In this document: positions 62,998-64,000 of the stretch, piece by piece | Numbering within the stretch: position 1 is the first letter of the stretch | How the letters are laid out: each line of letters begins with the position of its first letter | Made by a program: the position numbers and the translations under genes | Assembly (NCBI RefSeq): GCF_963924675.1 | Contig: NC_089225.1 | Coordinates: 113,307,094 to 113,371,093, forward strand | Direction of reading: 5' to 3' | DNA from: Phocoena phocoena | Lineage: Eukaryota > Chordata > Mammalia > Artiodactyla > Phocoenidae | Length of the DNA stretch: 64,000 bases | Notes under the pieces: generated by a model | Databases searched by the model: none | Told to the model about the DNA's origin: nothing | What the model saw: the letters and a program-made list of their open reading frames with translations, nothing else

Positions 62998-64000
62998 TCG
63001 TGAGCCCGGGCTGTGGACAGCCATGGGCAGGTGGTCGCACAGGCAGTGCCTCACAGGGAGGCGGGCCTGCGACTCTGGCCGCGGGTCCTACTCTCGGCCT
63101 CCGTGCCAGGGGTCCAGCCCTCCCTGTCCGCCCCTGAGCTCGGCCATCGGCAGTGCTGTTCCAGAAAGCACACACCTGTCCTAGGGCTGGACTTGGCCAC
63201 CCCCACTGGGCACCAGGTAACCCTGACCCTGCTGGGAGAGCGTCCTTGCGCTTTGCGAACTGGAGAAGCCCCGTTTCGTCTGATGGGGTGAGGGAGGTGA
63301 GTCCCAGGGGTGGCACGAGAGCAGGGCTCACAGCTGTCTCTGGGTGTCCCTGCGTGGGCCCGGAGCCCCCCACGAGGCCCTCTGTGTCTGGAGAGCTTGG
63401 GCCCCGGGCACCTCCCTGCTACAGGCTGGGCCGGTGACCCAGGGCCCTTGGCCTGCGCTGCCCGAACACCAGTGGCTTCTCTCCTTGGACCTTCGTGGTG
63501 ACACCACAGCACGCAGCAAGAGAAAGCCATGCCGTGGGCGGCCGGGCGGGAACGTCCCAGCTCCTTTGATGGGGTCAGGAGGTTGGTATGTGACCCCACG
63601 TCCAAAGGCCATGGATGGATTTAAAGTTTCAGGAAGGGCACATTTCTGAAATTCAAGGTGGAACCTACAAATCAGGCCCGTCACGAACTTGAGGTTCCCA
63701 GCAGCAACCCCGGCAGCACCTCGCCCGCCCTGTCCCGTCTCCCCGCGGCTAGGGGGCTTCCTCCACCAGGAGTACCGGTGGGCGTGAGAAGCCCCGGCCG
63801 GACCGCACGGCGCTCTGGGCTGGAATGCTCCCAGTGGCCCGCCCTCCCTCGAACCCTGAGAAGTGCTCCCTCCTGGTCCAGACCCGACCCCCTGAGCCCG
63901 GGACGTCAGGCCACAGCGCCGAGTCCAGCCCTGGGCGTCGCCCAAGGGTCAGAGCAGCAGGAGAGCCACAGTGAATCGGGGCCCCATGCCCCGGCCCCCG
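62998..64000 (-). other. HDAC4 intron continuing past the window edge
   Basis: GC- and CpG-rich unique sequence. I looked for the preceding HDAC4 exon (the part ending in ...ALLGNE before LDPLPEK) and did not find it here. Confidence 0.6.

Overview
This is mammalian nuclear DNA, almost certainly from a cetacean (whale or dolphin). The evidence is a set of tRNA-derived SINEs of the CHR-1/CHR-2 type, several with intact target-site duplications and long A-tails, together with cetartiodactyl-type L1 3' ends, MaLR (MLT1-like) LTRs, MIR, L2 and MER5-like remnants. There are no bacterial-style operons. Nearly all long open frames in the GC-rich stretches are chance frames or frames running through repeats.

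The one gene I can name is HDAC4 (class IIa histone deacetylase 4), on the minus strand at the right end. Its last three coding exons (54336-54252, 53253-53112, 52613-52574) read in frame across canonical GT-AG introns. They give the last 88 residues of the protein, including the CRM1-type nuclear export segment and the acidic tail DEEPMEEEPPL. The 3' UTR of about 4.6 kb runs from 52573 to a poly(A) signal at 47953-47948, and carries seed matches for miR-140, miR-29 and miR-1 plus a Pumilio element overlapping the poly(A) hexamer. From 54337 to the window end is a single intron of at least 9.6 kb; I found no further HDAC4 exon in it.

From 1 to about 47.9 kb lies the intergenic side of HDAC4. 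In human (2q37.3) this side faces TWIST2, which is not in the window. It alternates between GC-rich unique sequence and AT-rich repeat blocks. The largest repeat block is an old L1 (26.5-30.6 kb, minus strand) interrupted by a MaLR LTR and a second ERV LTR. Among the unique parts, three items look regulatory: a near-consensus CTCF site (35409-35423), two AT-rich motif-dense segments that look like distal enhancers (about 8.1-8.7 kb and 21.05-21.64 kb), and a promoter-like CRE/CCAAT/TATA array at 10777-10833. The last is followed by a splice donor and two splice-flanked candidate exons, a possible undescribed transcription unit.

The most unusual structure is in the HDAC4 intron. It is a pair of about 145-bp inverted repeats (61277-61429 and 62855-62997, roughly 95% identical over the 100-bp core) 1.4 kb apart, next to a separate perfect 16-bp hairpin (61204-61242). 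Also unusual is an extended C/U-rich tandem repeat in the pre-mRNA directly upstream of the HDAC4 terminal-exon acceptor.
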